This document shows positions 15,248 through 23,648 of a stretch of DNA of 64,000 nucleotides, one piece after another. The translations under genes and the position numbers were made by a program. The stretch is from Candidatus Saccharimonadota bacterium (GTDB lineage: Bacteria; Patescibacteriota; Saccharimonadia; Saccharimonadales; Saccharimonadaceae): contig JAFRJE010000002.1 of NCBI GenBank assembly GCA_017432425.1, positions 1 through 64,000 on the forward strand, given 5' to 3'. The notes beneath the pieces are model-generated. The model had not been told where the DNA came from and did no database searches. It worked only from the letters and a program-made list of their open reading frames with translations. Each line of letters starts with the position of its first letter. Position 1 is the stretch's first letter.

Positions 15248-16194
15248 TTCCGAAGCAACCGAATTTGCTAGTTATCCTTATTGTCGGTGTCGTTGCTGCG
15301 ACCCTGACTTTTATGATTCTGTTTTATTTCTCTAAAGAGAATTATACCCCCGACGATTCTGCCGAGCCGACCGTCGTTGAAACCGAAAAAGATTTAAGCG
15401 ACGCTCCCGAAGCCGAAAAATCTCCCCCTTCTCTGATTAACTTTCAAGAAATCCTCGACTCCTGGGCGGCTTCGCTCCCGAAAAGCGTTAACTATGGCGT
15501 CCTAGTTTATGATCTAGATAACGAAAAAACCGTCGGCGAATTGAACGCCGACCAAATTTTTAACCTCGCGAGTCTCTATAAGCTTTTCGTCGTCTACGAG
15601 GGTTATCGTCGCGTTGACTCGAACGAATGGGACGGCTCTGGAAAAATCGCCGGAAATTATACAATTAGTGAATGTCTCGACCTCTCGATTCGCGAATCAA
15701 ATTCAACTTGCGCCGAGTCCCTCCTTGCGCGTATCGGCGAGTCGAGTCTCGAAGCGATTTTAAACAATAATTATAATCTAAAAAATGCTAGCGTCGAAAA
15801 CTTGACTTCTTCTCCGCGAGACTTCGCGAAGTTCTTAAAATTAGTTTATGCGCACGAATCCCTCTCCGACGCAACTTTCGCGAAACTTCTCGATTCAATG
15901 TTGAATCAGCCCGCGACAAAATCAGATCTCTGCGACGGCTCTTGCGATTGGCGCATGGGTCTCCCCTCGGGTTTTTCCGCCTCCGCGAAAGTTTATAATA
16001 AAGTCGGCTGGAGCTATGACCCAGAAGAAAAAATCTGGAAAATCTATAACGACGCCGCCCTCGTTTCTTTTCCAGATAAAAACCGAAACTACGCTGTCGT
16101 CGTTCTGACCGAAAATCTTCCTGCCGGCTCCGCCAGCGTTACAGCCCTAACCTCTCTCGCCTCCGCTCTCGAAGCCCTTATCTCTGAAAATTAA
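15211..16194 (+). CDS. Class A beta-lactamase-like serine hydrolase, membrane anchored
   Basis: Penicillin-recognising serine hydrolase fold. After a short proline-rich tail and one membrane segment (residues 20-44) comes a low-complexity acidic spacer and the catalytic domain: SLYK supplies the SxxK nucleophile motif (about residue 118), SNS the second motif and KVG the third. The Glu166-type omega loop is not clear, so it may be a peptidoglycan D,D-peptidase-like enzyme or an inactive relative and not a drug-degrading lactamase. GAGGAGG lies 7 nt before the ATG, inside the upstream CapA-like gene, showing Shine-Dalgarno initiation at an internal operon position. Its stop is one base from the convergent CAP gene. 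Confidence 0.82.
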   Translation: MVPEPPKRISPIIPKQPNLLVILIVGVVAATLTFMILFYFSKENYTPDDSAEPTVVETEKDLSDAPEAEKSPPSLINFQEILDSWAASLPKSVNYGVLVYDLDNEKTVGELNADQIFNLASLYKLFVVYEGYRRVDSNEWDGSGKIAGNYTISECLDLSIRESNSTCAESLLARIGESSLEAILNNNYNLKNASVENLTSSPRDFAKFLKLVYAHESLSDATFAKLLDSMLNQPATKSDLCDGSCDWRMGLPSGFSASAKVYNKVGWSYDPEEKIWKIYNDAALVSFPDKNRNYAVVVLTENLPAGSASVTALTSLASALEALISEN

Positions 16195-16195
16195 C

Positions 16196-17134
16196 CTAGT
16201 ACGTCGAAAAATACTGACTCCAATACGTTTTATATTGACTTTCCGGGTCAAAAATAAACCCGACCGACAGTTTCGTAAAATTCTCGCTTAAAATATTTTT
16301 TCGATGATCTGGCGAGTTCATCCACGCCTCAACGACCGTTTCTGGCGAAACCGCCGCATTCCCCGCCATCAAATTCTCTCCCGACCAGCCCCCCTCGATC
16401 GGAATCGGACAAGCCGTCTCCCAACTGCTCCCGTCCGGACGCGTATGCGAATATAAATTCATTAACTCTCGCGCACGAATACTCGCCGCCACCTCGCAGG
16501 TCGTCCCCCAGCCTAGCTCCTCGACCCCGACTTTCGCCCTCTCCTTATTAACCAACTCTAGAACCTCCCGCTTCCAATCTTCGACTGGAACCTCAACAAC
16601 CGTTACCGTAATCGAGTCGCGTCGCGCCCCGTCGTAGGTTCCGGCGGTTATTGTTGTTGTCCCTGTCCCTTTAATAATCGGATAGCGACAAGTCTCCGTC
16701 GAATATCCGAGCCACGTTCTCGCCGTCGCATAAAATCCCGAGATTACGTTCTGGTTCGAGCTTTGCCAATACATTTTCCCCAGCCCGCTTAGCCCTCCTC
16801 CGACGCAAATATCAATATCCGCGGTCTGATAAATCGCAATCGCCTCCTCGTTCCACAACTCCCCGCTCGCGACCGGCTCTGTCGAAACCCAGCTTCTTAA
16901 CTTTTTCCCCTCCGCGTTGACCACTACGGCTTCCTGAGAATCGGAAACCGGCGTTAAAATCTCCGTTTCCTCTAAGTCCCCCTCGACTTCGTCCGACCTT
17001 TCCGCAACCGCCTTGAACTCAAACCCGCCCCCAGAAATCGCGCTCGCAATCAAAATCCCCGCGACAACAATCGCTACTGCGTTTAAAGAGAGTAGAATCG
17101 TCCATCTCGTTTGCTTCAGCATCGCCGAAGTCAT
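16196..17134 (-). CDS. Membrane-anchored CAP (SCP/PR1) domain protein
   Basis: An N-terminal transmembrane anchor (about residues 11-31) and an acidic spacer are followed by an Ig-like beta region (about 75-175: VYQTADIDICVGG through TTTITAGTYDGA) and a C-terminal CAP domain. The CAP part shows LELVNKERAKVGVEELGW, RARELMNLYSHTRPDGSSW, GENLMAG and WMNSPDHRKNILSENFTKLSVGF. Bacterial CAP proteins are external and their biochemical roles vary. AGGAGG (17144-17139) sits 5 nt before the ATG, so translation uses a Shine-Dalgarno site. TATAAT at 17165-17160 gives a leader of about 20 nt. Confidence 0.9.
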   Translation of the reverse strand: MTSAMLKQTRWTILLSLNAVAIVVAGILIASAISGGGFEFKAVAERSDEVEGDLEETEILTPVSDSQEAVVVNAEGKKLRSWVSTEPVASGELWNEEAIAIYQTADIDICVGGGLSGLGKMYWQSSNQNVISGFYATARTWLGYSTETCRYPIIKGTGTTTITAGTYDGARRDSITVTVVEVPVEDWKREVLELVNKERAKVGVEELGWGTTCEVAASIRARELMNLYSHTRPDGSSWETACPIPIEGGWSGENLMAGNAAVSPETVVEAWMNSPDHRKNILSENFTKLSVGFIFDPESQYKTYWSQYFSTY

Positions 17135-17196
17135 AAAACCTCCTAACTACTTATTCTTTATTATATAAAATGATTGAAAAAAAATAAAGTGATTGT

Positions 17197-17202
17197 TATA
17201 AT
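17197..17202 (+). promoter_or_regulatory. -10 box of the methyltransferase-like gene
   Basis: TATAAT with a leader of about 42 nt before the ATG at 17251 and a strong AAGGAGGG site at 17235-17242, which is the leader-plus-Shine-Dalgarno class. Confidence 0.6.
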
Positions 17203-17250
17203 CTCCCTAAGATTTTCAATCTGTACCTTAAGAAAAGGAGGGAAGTATAA

Positions 17251-18324
17251 ATGCATACTTGTTTTAATGCTCCGAGCTTGCCTGACAAGGAGTTTATTTA
17301 CGAATGGGCAGGACGCCAGACCGAACTTTCTCTGAATTACCAGAAAACCGGAATCGGTATGTCGAACTCTCCCGAAGGACGCAAGAAAAAGCGCGAAATG
17401 CTGTCGGCGCTCGACATGGCGTTCAAGAATCGCGCTTCGCTCGACCTTCGAACCGAGTATATCTCGAGATACCGTAAAGTTTTTGTTGACCATCTCGAGG
17501 ACCCCGGAACTTTTGAGAACTTTCGTTTCTTCTGTGTCCCTGAATCAGACGAAATGATTATGTTCTATCTCTCGATTTGGACCGGCGACATGGCCTCGGC
17601 GATGCTCTATCTCCACTATTACGGAAAATCTCTTTCCGGAAAATACCGCTTTTCTCCGACCGGAGAGGCTTGGCGGGTTATGGCGGAGAACGAAGGAATC
17701 GCCGAGAACGAACGAATCAAAGCGGAATCTGTCGCAAAAGAAATTCGAGCGAACAAGCTCCAGAACATCTGTTTCTTTGGCGGCGGTCTGCTCCCCGAAC
17801 GTCTCTATGATAACTGCCTCGGCGGAAAGCGAGTTAGCCTTTTCGAGACCGGTCCGGTTACGGAACGGAAAATTCTGCTCTCTCCGTCCTCAGTAACTCC
17901 CCCGAATTTCCTGAAAGTCTACCACGATTCGCTTCTTAACGCCTCTAAATACGTCGAGCTGAAAAACTCGACGGATCTCGTCGTCATGCATGGCGTTTCG
18001 ATGTATCTCGGAAAAGAACGAGAAGCAATGGCGACGGCGCTTAAGAATGCTGGTGCGTTGCTTCGCGCTGGCGGGATTATGATGTTCGACTATCTTTTGA
18101 TGACGGAGGGTATGCTCCGTACTGCGACTGCCCAGCATTGGCCCGGCGCGAAAGATATGCTGATTTTCAAAAATCCGAAAGAAGCGATTCTCGAAGCGAA
18201 CTATGTTGTCAATCTCGCGAACGAGCTCGGTCCTGCGCGCTTCTATGTCTCCTCTATGGAAATAACTATGAATCGACGTTGGGGCCCGACGAGCGTCCGT
18301 TGCCATATCGTGAAGTCGACTTAA
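17251..18324 (+). CDS. Unknown protein with methyltransferase-like Rossmann domain
   Basis: 357 aa. The first 150 residues are helical and unrecognised. From about residue 165 the pattern QNICFFGGGLLPERL, KRVSLFETGP, TDLVVMHGVSMYLG and LLRAGGIMMFDYLLM resembles motifs I, II, IV and the following strand of class I S-adenosylmethionine-dependent methyltransferases. The glycine-rich loop is FGGGLLPE and not a textbook ExGxG, so cofactor binding is unproven. No signal peptide. A strong ribosome site and its own terminator make it a single-gene unit. No neighbour hints at the substrate. Confidence 0.55.
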   Translation: MHTCFNAPSLPDKEFIYEWAGRQTELSLNYQKTGIGMSNSPEGRKKKREMLSALDMAFKNRASLDLRTEYISRYRKVFVDHLEDPGTFENFRFFCVPESDEMIMFYLSIWTGDMASAMLYLHYYGKSLSGKYRFSPTGEAWRVMAENEGIAENERIKAESVAKEIRANKLQNICFFGGGLLPERLYDNCLGGKRVSLFETGPVTERKILLSPSSVTPPNFLKVYHDSLLNASKYVELKNSTDLVVMHGVSMYLGKEREAMATALKNAGALLRAGGIMMFDYLLMTEGMLRTATAQHWPGAKDMLIFKNPKEAILEANYVVNLANELGPARFYVSSMEITMNRRWGPTSVRCHIVKST

Positions 18325-18330
18325 CCTCCT

Positions 18331-18355
18331 GCCTCCGAGAAATCGGGGGCTTTTT
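18331..18355 (+). terminator. Intrinsic terminator
   Basis: GCCTCCGA-GAAA-TCGGGGGC followed by TTTTT, immediately downstream of the methyltransferase-like gene. Confidence 0.9.
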
Positions 18356-18411
18356 CTTGTCTATTTTAAACTTTTTATGATAAAATAAAATTAGCATAAA
18401 CGGAGGTCTCT

Positions 18412-19764
18412 ATGAAACTAATCCTAATTCTCTTAATAACCGTCTCGATTTTGAGTCTTCTCTCGGGAATCGCGGTTTTGAGCGGCGTAAGAAAGGGCGA
18501 ACGCGCCGAAGGCTTCCTTTATTTTTTCATTACTTTCTTTGCGGTTTTCTGGGCCGGCTCGATTGGAATTTTTCTTTCGCTCCCCGAGTCAACTTCTCCT
18601 GAAACCGCGAAAATCTGCGCTCTGTTTATTTATCTTCCCGCTCTCTTTATGTCTTGGGGGCTCGCGTCTTACCAAACCTTTAAATATAAAATCGGAAAAT
18701 TCATTATGATTTTCTACGGGCTTTTTTGCCTTGTTCTTTTTGCGCTTCCGCTTCTTGATTCGTCCTATCTTTATTCGAGCATCGTCCTAAGCGAGACTTC
18801 TGGAAATATCGTAAACTTAAAACACAATCTCTATAATATATTATATATGGCGTACTTTATTACGACTTGCGGGGTCTATATGCTCGCTTTCCTCTATAAA
18901 GGTCGCCGCGCTAAAAACCCTTCCGTAAAACGCGCTAGCTATATTACCCTAATCGGCTTTACGATTACCGGCGTTGTTGCCCTCGTTTTCGACGTTGTTC
19001 TTTCTTTTATGGGAAAATACGATACGATCTGGGCGGGTCCGCTTGCGATGTGCTTTGCCTGGATTCTCCATTATTACGCCATTATAAAATATCGCCTCCT
19101 TGATCTTTCTGGCTCTTGGCTAAAAGCTCTGTCATATGTTATTGTGATGTCGCTCGTTGCAATAGTCTATTTAATAATTTTTTTCGTAATCTTTACTGGA
19201 CTTTTCCGCGTTTCAAATCCTTCGCTCGAAGTTATCCTCCTAAATTCAATCATGATTATTATCGTTCTTCTTCTTTTCCCAGCTCTAAACGAGTTAACTT
19301 CTTATTTCCGCTCGCTCTCCTCGATTTCTGAAGTCGATTTAGTTTACCTCGTTAAAAAACTCGTTCTCCTCTCGAAAAGTTATATAAACTATTTCGAGCT
19401 GTCCGATTTTCTTGCCGAACATCTCCATTTTCAATATATCGGTATTCTTTATAGCGGAAAGTTATACGGTTCCGGAAATCATAACAATAAACTCTCCGCC
19501 GAAGAACTTAAGAAAATTGAAAAGCTAAAAAATAAAGACAAGGATATTTGGCTCCCGTTCGACGACGCTCTTAAAACTGAGCTTAAAAGTCTTGGTGTCG
19601 AAGCGATTGCCGAACTGCGCAATGCTCGCGGCGAAGTTGTCGGAAAAATTCTTCTCGGTCGTCCGCTCGGCGGAATAAACCTAAGCTCTCGTGATCTAGG
19701 CGAGCTCGAAACCGCCTTAACCTTAACCGCCGCCGCCATTTCTTCCGAAAAATCCTTAAAGTAA
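18412..19764 (+). CDS. Seven-helix sensor-like membrane protein, no kinase domain
   Basis: 450 aa. The first 300 residues contain about eight hydrophobic helices and resemble the N-terminal multi-pass module found in some histidine kinases and GGDEF proteins (ITLIGFTITGV, LAMCFAWILHYYAIIKYRLLDL). The C-terminal 150 residues are soluble and look GAF-like (FELSDFLAEHLHFQYIGILY, VGKILLGRPLGG). No DHp, HATPase or other output domain follows, so signalling would need a partner. GGAGG lies 6-7 nt before the ATG; TATGATAAAAT lies about 30 nt upstream. A bidirectional terminator closes the gene. Confidence 0.65.
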   Translation: MKLILILLITVSILSLLSGIAVLSGVRKGERAEGFLYFFITFFAVFWAGSIGIFLSLPESTSPETAKICALFIYLPALFMSWGLASYQTFKYKIGKFIMIFYGLFCLVLFALPLLDSSYLYSSIVLSETSGNIVNLKHNLYNILYMAYFITTCGVYMLAFLYKGRRAKNPSVKRASYITLIGFTITGVVALVFDVVLSFMGKYDTIWAGPLAMCFAWILHYYAIIKYRLLDLSGSWLKALSYVIVMSLVAIVYLIIFFVIFTGLFRVSNPSLEVILLNSIMIIIVLLLFPALNELTSYFRSLSSISEVDLVYLVKKLVLLSKSYINYFELSDFLAEHLHFQYIGILYSGKLYGSGNHNNKLSAEELKKIEKLKNKDKDIWLPFDDALKTELKSLGVEAIAELRNARGEVVGKILLGRPLGGINLSSRDLGELETALTLTAAAISSEKSLK

Positions 19765-19767
19765 AAT

Positions 19768-19800
19768 AAAATAATCTTGACTTTAGGTCAAGGTTATTTT
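19768..19800. terminator. Bidirectional terminator
   Basis: AAAATAATCTTGAC and GTCAAGGTTATTTT form a 14-bp stem (one G:T pair) around TTTAG, with A and T tracts on both sides. It separates the sensor-like gene (plus) from tRNA-Gln (minus), serving both. Confidence 0.85.
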
Positions 19801-19802
19801 AT

Positions 19803-19877
19803 TGGCTGGGGATGAGGGATTCGAACCCCCGAATGGTGGGACCAGAACCCACTGCCTTACCACTTGGCGAATCCCCA
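19803..19877 (-). tRNA. tRNA-Gln(CTG)
   Basis: Minus-strand cloverleaf: acceptor TGGGGAT/ATCCCCA, anticodon stem GTGGG/CCCAC with loop TTCTGGT (anticodon CTG), T arm GGGTTCGAATCCC, discriminator G, encoded CCA. TATAAT lies 11 nt upstream of the 5' end. Confidence 0.95.
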
Positions 19878-19960
19878 ATGGCTCTATAATTATACCCCAG
19901 AATCGACTTTTCTTCAAGAGTTTAAAACTCATTTCGCTTATGATAATATATATAATATAT

Positions 19961-21688
19961 ATGGTATTAAAACGTCGAGTTCTAGAAAATATTGAAGATA
20001 CAGAAGATTTTTATTCCGCGATTAAGCGCGAGAACCTAACGAAATCCCTCTCCGAAGAACGCCCCTATACTTACTGGACAATCGAACTCTATGACCAAAA
20101 AAACGGGATTCGTGGCGGCGGCGGTCTCGGAATCCTCGCGGCGGATACCCGTCGCGTCGCCGAGGCGATGAACGTCCCCTTGACTTTGATTACCCCTTTC
20201 TACCCAAAAGAACAGCACCAAATCTTTGAAAACGGCGCCCTAAAAGATTCTTCTCGTCCTGTCGATTATAAAGATTTTGATTTTGAATTTATTGATACCG
20301 TTAACATAAAATGCAACAATCAGCTAACCGAACTGAGCGTAATCGAAAAAGAGTTCAATTCGACTCGAATCCTCTGTATAACCGAGCCGAACTTTGGCGA
20401 ACTTTATTCTGGCGACTCCTGCGGCGATCATCGCCTCTACCAAGAAGTTGCTCTCGGCTTTGGCGGTTACCAAGCCCTAAAGCTCGTCGGCCTAAAACCC
20501 GCCATAATCCAGCTCAACGAAGTCGCGACTTTCTTCGCCGCTCTCGCTCGTCTCGATGAACTTGCTGCGAACGGAATGGATTTCTACGAAGCCGTCGTCT
20601 ATACAAGAAAACATACCCTCTATACAAACCATACCCTCGTCCAAGCCGCTGAAGCTAGTTTTTCTTTTGACCAATTCGAACGCTATGTCTTCCCAAACTT
20701 AAAATCCCGCGCCGTAAAAAAATGGCTAAAAGATAAATTCGAGAACGGGCGGATTCGTCTTTCTTCGGTTACAATTGAAATTGCCGAACTAAAATCCGGG
20801 GTTTCTAAGCTCCACGCTCGCGTTGCCGACTATCGCGACCTCGCCGGCGAAAAAGTAAAGTTTAAAGCCGTTACGAACGGAATCGACTTGCCCTATTGGG
20901 TTTCCGCTGACGTCCTGAAAACTCTCCAGTCAAAAAATATCCTCGACAAATTCTATCTCCCGACCGAAAACTACGCTGAAAACGTCGAAACTCTCTCTTC
21001 TGAAGAAATCCGCGCCCTAAAGTCTAAGGGTCGCGCCTTTATGAACGATGTCCTAAAAACCCGCCCCGACTCTAACGGCGCGCTCCATGAATTTAAAGAT
21101 TCCGATTTAGTTTTCGACTTTAAACGTCGCTTTGTCGATTATAAACGCCCGTGGCTACCGTTTTCTGACCCTGAAAAACTGAAACTAATCCTCGAAAAAT
21201 ATAACGCTTTCTATATTTTGACCGGTCGCGTCCATTCCGGCGACGAGCGTATGATGTCGCGCTTAAACGAAGTCCTGAATTTAATAAACTCCGATGCTTT
21301 CCTTAAATCCCGCGTTTTCTATTACCCCGATTATGACGAAGAACTTGCCCGCGCCCTTTCTGTTGGCTCGAACGTCTCGATTAACGTCCCCGTCGTTGGG
21401 CTTGAGGCTTGCGGAACGAGTTGGGAAAAAGATATCGGAAATCTCTGTCTGTTGATTTCGACGCATGACGGCGGCGTTGCCGACGGTCCTCGCGACGCCT
21501 ATTTAAACGTCTCTGGCGCCTCCGAAGCCGAAGAAATTAAAAACCTTTACTTGAAGATGGAAGAAGCTGCCTCCGCCTGGGCGAACGATTTTGACCTCGA
21601 ATTTTTGATTAAAAAACAACTCTCTAACTTCCTCCCCGTAATTTCCGGCTCGCGAATGTTGCGCGACTATTTAGACTTTTTGTTCTAA
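19961..21688 (+). CDS. Alpha-glucan (glycogen/maltodextrin) phosphorylase
   Basis: GT35-family phosphorylase, which releases glucose-1-phosphate from alpha-1,4-glucan with a pyridoxal phosphate cofactor. Family blocks are RGGGGLGILAADTRRVAEAMNVPLTLITPFY, IQLNEVATFF, TNHTLVQAAEASF, FKAVTNGIDLPYW and the late cofactor region SINVPVVGLEACGTSWEKDIGN, where the lysine takes the place of the GTGNMK lysine. That motif is divergent. It has 575 aa, at the short end for the family. The ATG at 19961 is preceded by an AT-rich TATAATATAT block; an upstream in-frame extension would run through tRNA-Gln and is rejected. It should degrade the glucan made by the synthase-like gene at 9.3 kb. Confidence 0.85.
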   Translation: MVLKRRVLENIEDTEDFYSAIKRENLTKSLSEERPYTYWTIELYDQKNGIRGGGGLGILAADTRRVAEAMNVPLTLITPFYPKEQHQIFENGALKDSSRPVDYKDFDFEFIDTVNIKCNNQLTELSVIEKEFNSTRILCITEPNFGELYSGDSCGDHRLYQEVALGFGGYQALKLVGLKPAIIQLNEVATFFAALARLDELAANGMDFYEAVVYTRKHTLYTNHTLVQAAEASFSFDQFERYVFPNLKSRAVKKWLKDKFENGRIRLSSVTIEIAELKSGVSKLHARVADYRDLAGEKVKFKAVTNGIDLPYWVSADVLKTLQSKNILDKFYLPTENYAENVETLSSEEIRALKSKGRAFMNDVLKTRPDSNGALHEFKDSDLVFDFKRRFVDYKRPWLPFSDPEKLKLILEKYNAFYILTGRVHSGDERMMSRLNEVLNLINSDAFLKSRVFYYPDYDEELARALSVGSNVSINVPVVGLEACGTSWEKDIGNLCLLISTHDGGVADGPRDAYLNVSGASEAEEIKNLYLKMEEAASAWANDFDLEFLIKKQLSNFLPVISGSRMLRDYLDFLF

Positions 21689-21710
21689 ATATGATATAAT
21701 ATATATATAT

Positions 21711-22520
21711 ATGAAGAAAAAACGCCTGCTTTCGCTGATTTTTGTTCTCTTTTTTGGCGGGCTTCTAATTTTTAGCGGCATAAAAATTGTTCTCTGGAAA
21801 ATCGACAGCGACAACACCAACGCCGAAATTTCCGACCTCCAGGACAAAACTCCTGTCGAAGAAAAAACCGACGACGAATCGACTGAAATTGTTTCGAGCG
21901 ACGAACCTCCGCTCGACTATGGCCTCTATTGGAAATTTCTAAATACCCCGTTTCTCTCGGTTAATTTATCCGACCTAAAAGCCGAAAACTCCGATACGGT
22001 CGGTTGGCTTAAAGTCGAAGGAACGAACGTTAATTATCCTTTTGTCCAAGCGTCCGACAATAAATATTATCTAACCCACTCTTTCTCAAAAAACTATAAT
22101 TCCGCCGGCTGGGTTTTTCTCGACTATAGAAACTCCCCCGCTCTGACCGACAAAAACTCTATTATCTACGCCCACGGTCGAACCGATAAAACCATGTTTG
22201 GTTCGCTCCATAACCTCCTCGGCGATTCTTGGCGCGCGAACTCGGATAATTTCCTAATCCGAACCGTAACCGCCTCCTCCTCGAACGTTTACCAAATTTT
22301 TTCTGTTTATGTTATTCCTGAAACTTCCGACTATCTAAAAACTTCTTTCGCTTCCGACGACGGGTTTAAAAACTTTGCCGAAACTCTAAAATCCCGCTCA
22401 AATTTTGACTTTAATACTTCCGTTTCCGGCGGCGACCATATTCTAACCCTCTCGACCTGTTATGACGATTATTCGCGGATTGTCGTCCATGCGAAATTGA
22501 TTAAATATTCAAATAACTAG
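21711..22520 (+). CDS. Class B-like sortase
   Basis: Membrane-anchored cysteine transpeptidase with one N-terminal membrane segment (residues 5-26) and an acidic spacer. Class B features are VGWLKVEGTNVNYPFVQASDNKYYLTHSF, the histidine in IIYAHGRTDKTMFGSLHNL and the cysteine in ILTLSTCYDDYSRIVVHAKL, which also provides the arginine. It would link a sorting-signal protein to peptidoglycan or polymerise pilin. TATG-A-TATAAT (21690-21700) is followed by 10 bases of AT repeat and the ATG. No pilin gene is adjacent. A terminator at 22561 ends the unit. Confidence 0.9.
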   Translation: MKKKRLLSLIFVLFFGGLLIFSGIKIVLWKIDSDNTNAEISDLQDKTPVEEKTDDESTEIVSSDEPPLDYGLYWKFLNTPFLSVNLSDLKAENSDTVGWLKVEGTNVNYPFVQASDNKYYLTHSFSKNYNSAGWVFLDYRNSPALTDKNSIIYAHGRTDKTMFGSLHNLLGDSWRANSDNFLIRTVTASSSNVYQIFSVYVIPETSDYLKTSFASDDGFKNFAETLKSRSNFDFNTSVSGGDHILTLSTCYDDYSRIVVHAKLIKYSNN

Positions 22521-22560
22521 ACTTTACAGAACTCTAGAAAAGCGGTATAATCTTCTTGAC

Positions 22561-22582
22561 AGTCTGGTAACAGACTATTTTT
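22561..22582 (+). terminator. Intrinsic terminator after sortase B
   Basis: AGTCTG-GTAA-CAGACT followed by ATTTTTT. The next gene, secE, has its own TATGGTAAAAT just downstream. Confidence 0.85.
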
Positions 22583-22622
22583 TATGGTAAAATAATTAAA
22601 GAACTAAAAAAGAGAAGGGAAT

Positions 22623-22934
22623 ATGGCAAAGATAACGAGAATCAAGGCGACCGAACCCGGAAAGCCGAAAGAAAAACCGGAAAAAACTCCGAAGCCCGAA
22701 AAGGTCGAAAAGAAAAAAAAGGTCAAAAAACCGTTCGTTCTTTTTCGTCCGTTTGTAGCTCTCGGTCGTTATCTAAAAAATTCTTGGCTCGAAATGCGCC
22801 AAGTCCGCTGGCCGAGCCGTAAATCGACCTGGAAAATGGTTCTCGCCGTCTTCGTCTATACCGCGATTTTTGGCGCGTTCCTCCTCCTTCTCGACGTCGT
22901 CTTTGATTTAATTTTCACAAAGTTAATTGGATAA
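22623..22934 (+). CDS. secE: Preprotein translocase subunit SecE
   Basis: Small essential subunit of the SecYEG channel. The first 40 residues are a lysine/proline/glutamate-rich extension. The conserved amphipathic helix YLKNSWLEMRQVRWPSRKSTWKM and a single membrane helix (MVLAVFVYTAIFGAFLLLLDVVF) follow. Position directly before nusG, 15 nt apart, is the standard bacterial order. TATGGTAAAAT at 22583-22593 and GAAGGGA before the ATG show a short leader with a Shine-Dalgarno site. Confidence 0.93.
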   Translation: MAKITRIKATEPGKPKEKPEKTPKPEKVEKKKKVKKPFVLFRPFVALGRYLKNSWLEMRQVRWPSRKSTWKMVLAVFVYTAIFGAFLLLLDVVFDLIFTKLIG

Positions 22935-22949
22935 AGGAGAGAAAACTAT

Positions 22950-23495
22950 ATGGCAGTAAACCGATATGACGATACCCGCGCTTGGTACGCAATCAACACT
23001 TACGGCGGCTACGAAGACAAAGTCGCCGACTCAATCCGCCAGCGCATCAACTCAATCGACCTCGCGGATAAAATCTTCGACGCAATCGTCCCGAAAGAAA
23101 AACAAATCGAAATTAAAAACGGCAAGCGTAAAGTCGTCGATAAAAAGATTTTCCAGGGCTATGTCCTTGTCGAGATGAAACTTTCCGACGAAACTTGGTA
23201 TATTATTAGAAATACTCCTGGCGTAACCGGCTTTGTTGGGACTGGAACCCAGCCGACTCCGGTTTCCGAAAAAGAAATCGCGAAGATTAAAAAACGTATG
23301 GGCGTCGAAGACCCGAAATATTCCGTCAACTACGAAATCGGCGAAGTTGTTTCGATTACCGACGGCCCGTTTAAGGGTTTCGACGGCTCCGTTTCCGAAA
23401 TTGACCAACAAAAAGGAAAGCTAAAAGTCATGGTCTCGATGTTTGGTCGCGAAACCCCCGTTGAGCTCGACGCGCTTCAAGTTAAAAAGCTCTAA
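22950..23495 (+). CDS. nusG: Transcription termination/antitermination factor NusG
   Basis: Binds RNA polymerase and couples it to Rho or the ribosome. The NGN domain spans WYAINTYGGYEDKVADSIRQR through the loop PGVTGFVGTGTQPTPVSEKEI, and the C-terminal KOW motif reads IGEVVSITDGPFKGFDGSVSEID. Length of 181 aa is standard. GGAGAG lies about 9 nt before the ATG. A terminator follows directly, so the usual read-through into rplK does not exist here; rplK is on the other strand. Confidence 0.96.
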   Translation: MAVNRYDDTRAWYAINTYGGYEDKVADSIRQRINSIDLADKIFDAIVPKEKQIEIKNGKRKVVDKKIFQGYVLVEMKLSDETWYIIRNTPGVTGFVGTGTQPTPVSEKEIAKIKKRMGVEDPKYSVNYEIGEVVSITDGPFKGFDGSVSEIDQQKGKLKVMVSMFGRETPVELDALQVKKL

Positions 23496-23512
23496 AACCG
23501 TTCCTCTGTTCG

Positions 23513-23538
23513 ACCTCTGTCGAGTTTCGGAGGTTTTT
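23513..23538 (+). terminator. Intrinsic terminator of nusG
   Basis: ACCTCTG pairs with CGGAGGT (7 bp) around an 8-nt loop, followed by TTTT. Confidence 0.8.
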
Positions 23539-23568
23539 CCCGCGCTTTGAATTCCTGCTGCTTTATAC

Positions 23569-23597
23569 TTGACAAAATTAAAAAACTATAATAAAAT
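23569..23597 (+). promoter_or_regulatory. Canonical promoter of a small gene
   Basis: TTGACA and TAAAAT with exactly 17 bases between them. AAAATAGG, overlapping the -10, is repeated inverted as CCTATTTT 22 nt downstream, an operator-like arrangement. Confidence 0.75.
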
Positions 23598-23648
23598 AGG
23601 GAAATCCTTTTTAGGACGTACCTATTTTTTATTGAGGAGGTGAAAAAG

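Noticed and set aside
18412-19764. Calling the multi-pass protein a histidine kinase
   Set aside because: No H box, N box or glycine boxes follow the sensor region; only a GAF-like segment is present.
19802-19960. N-terminal extension of the glucan phosphorylase
   Set aside because: These codons read through the tRNA-Gln gene, and the family start aligns with the ATG at 19961 next to its promoter.
23592-23630. Attenuator-like hairpin AAAATAGG/CCTATTTT with a T tract before the 67-aa gene
   Set aside because: The left arm overlaps the -10 box and would not be transcribed, so it cannot fold in the RNA as a terminator.
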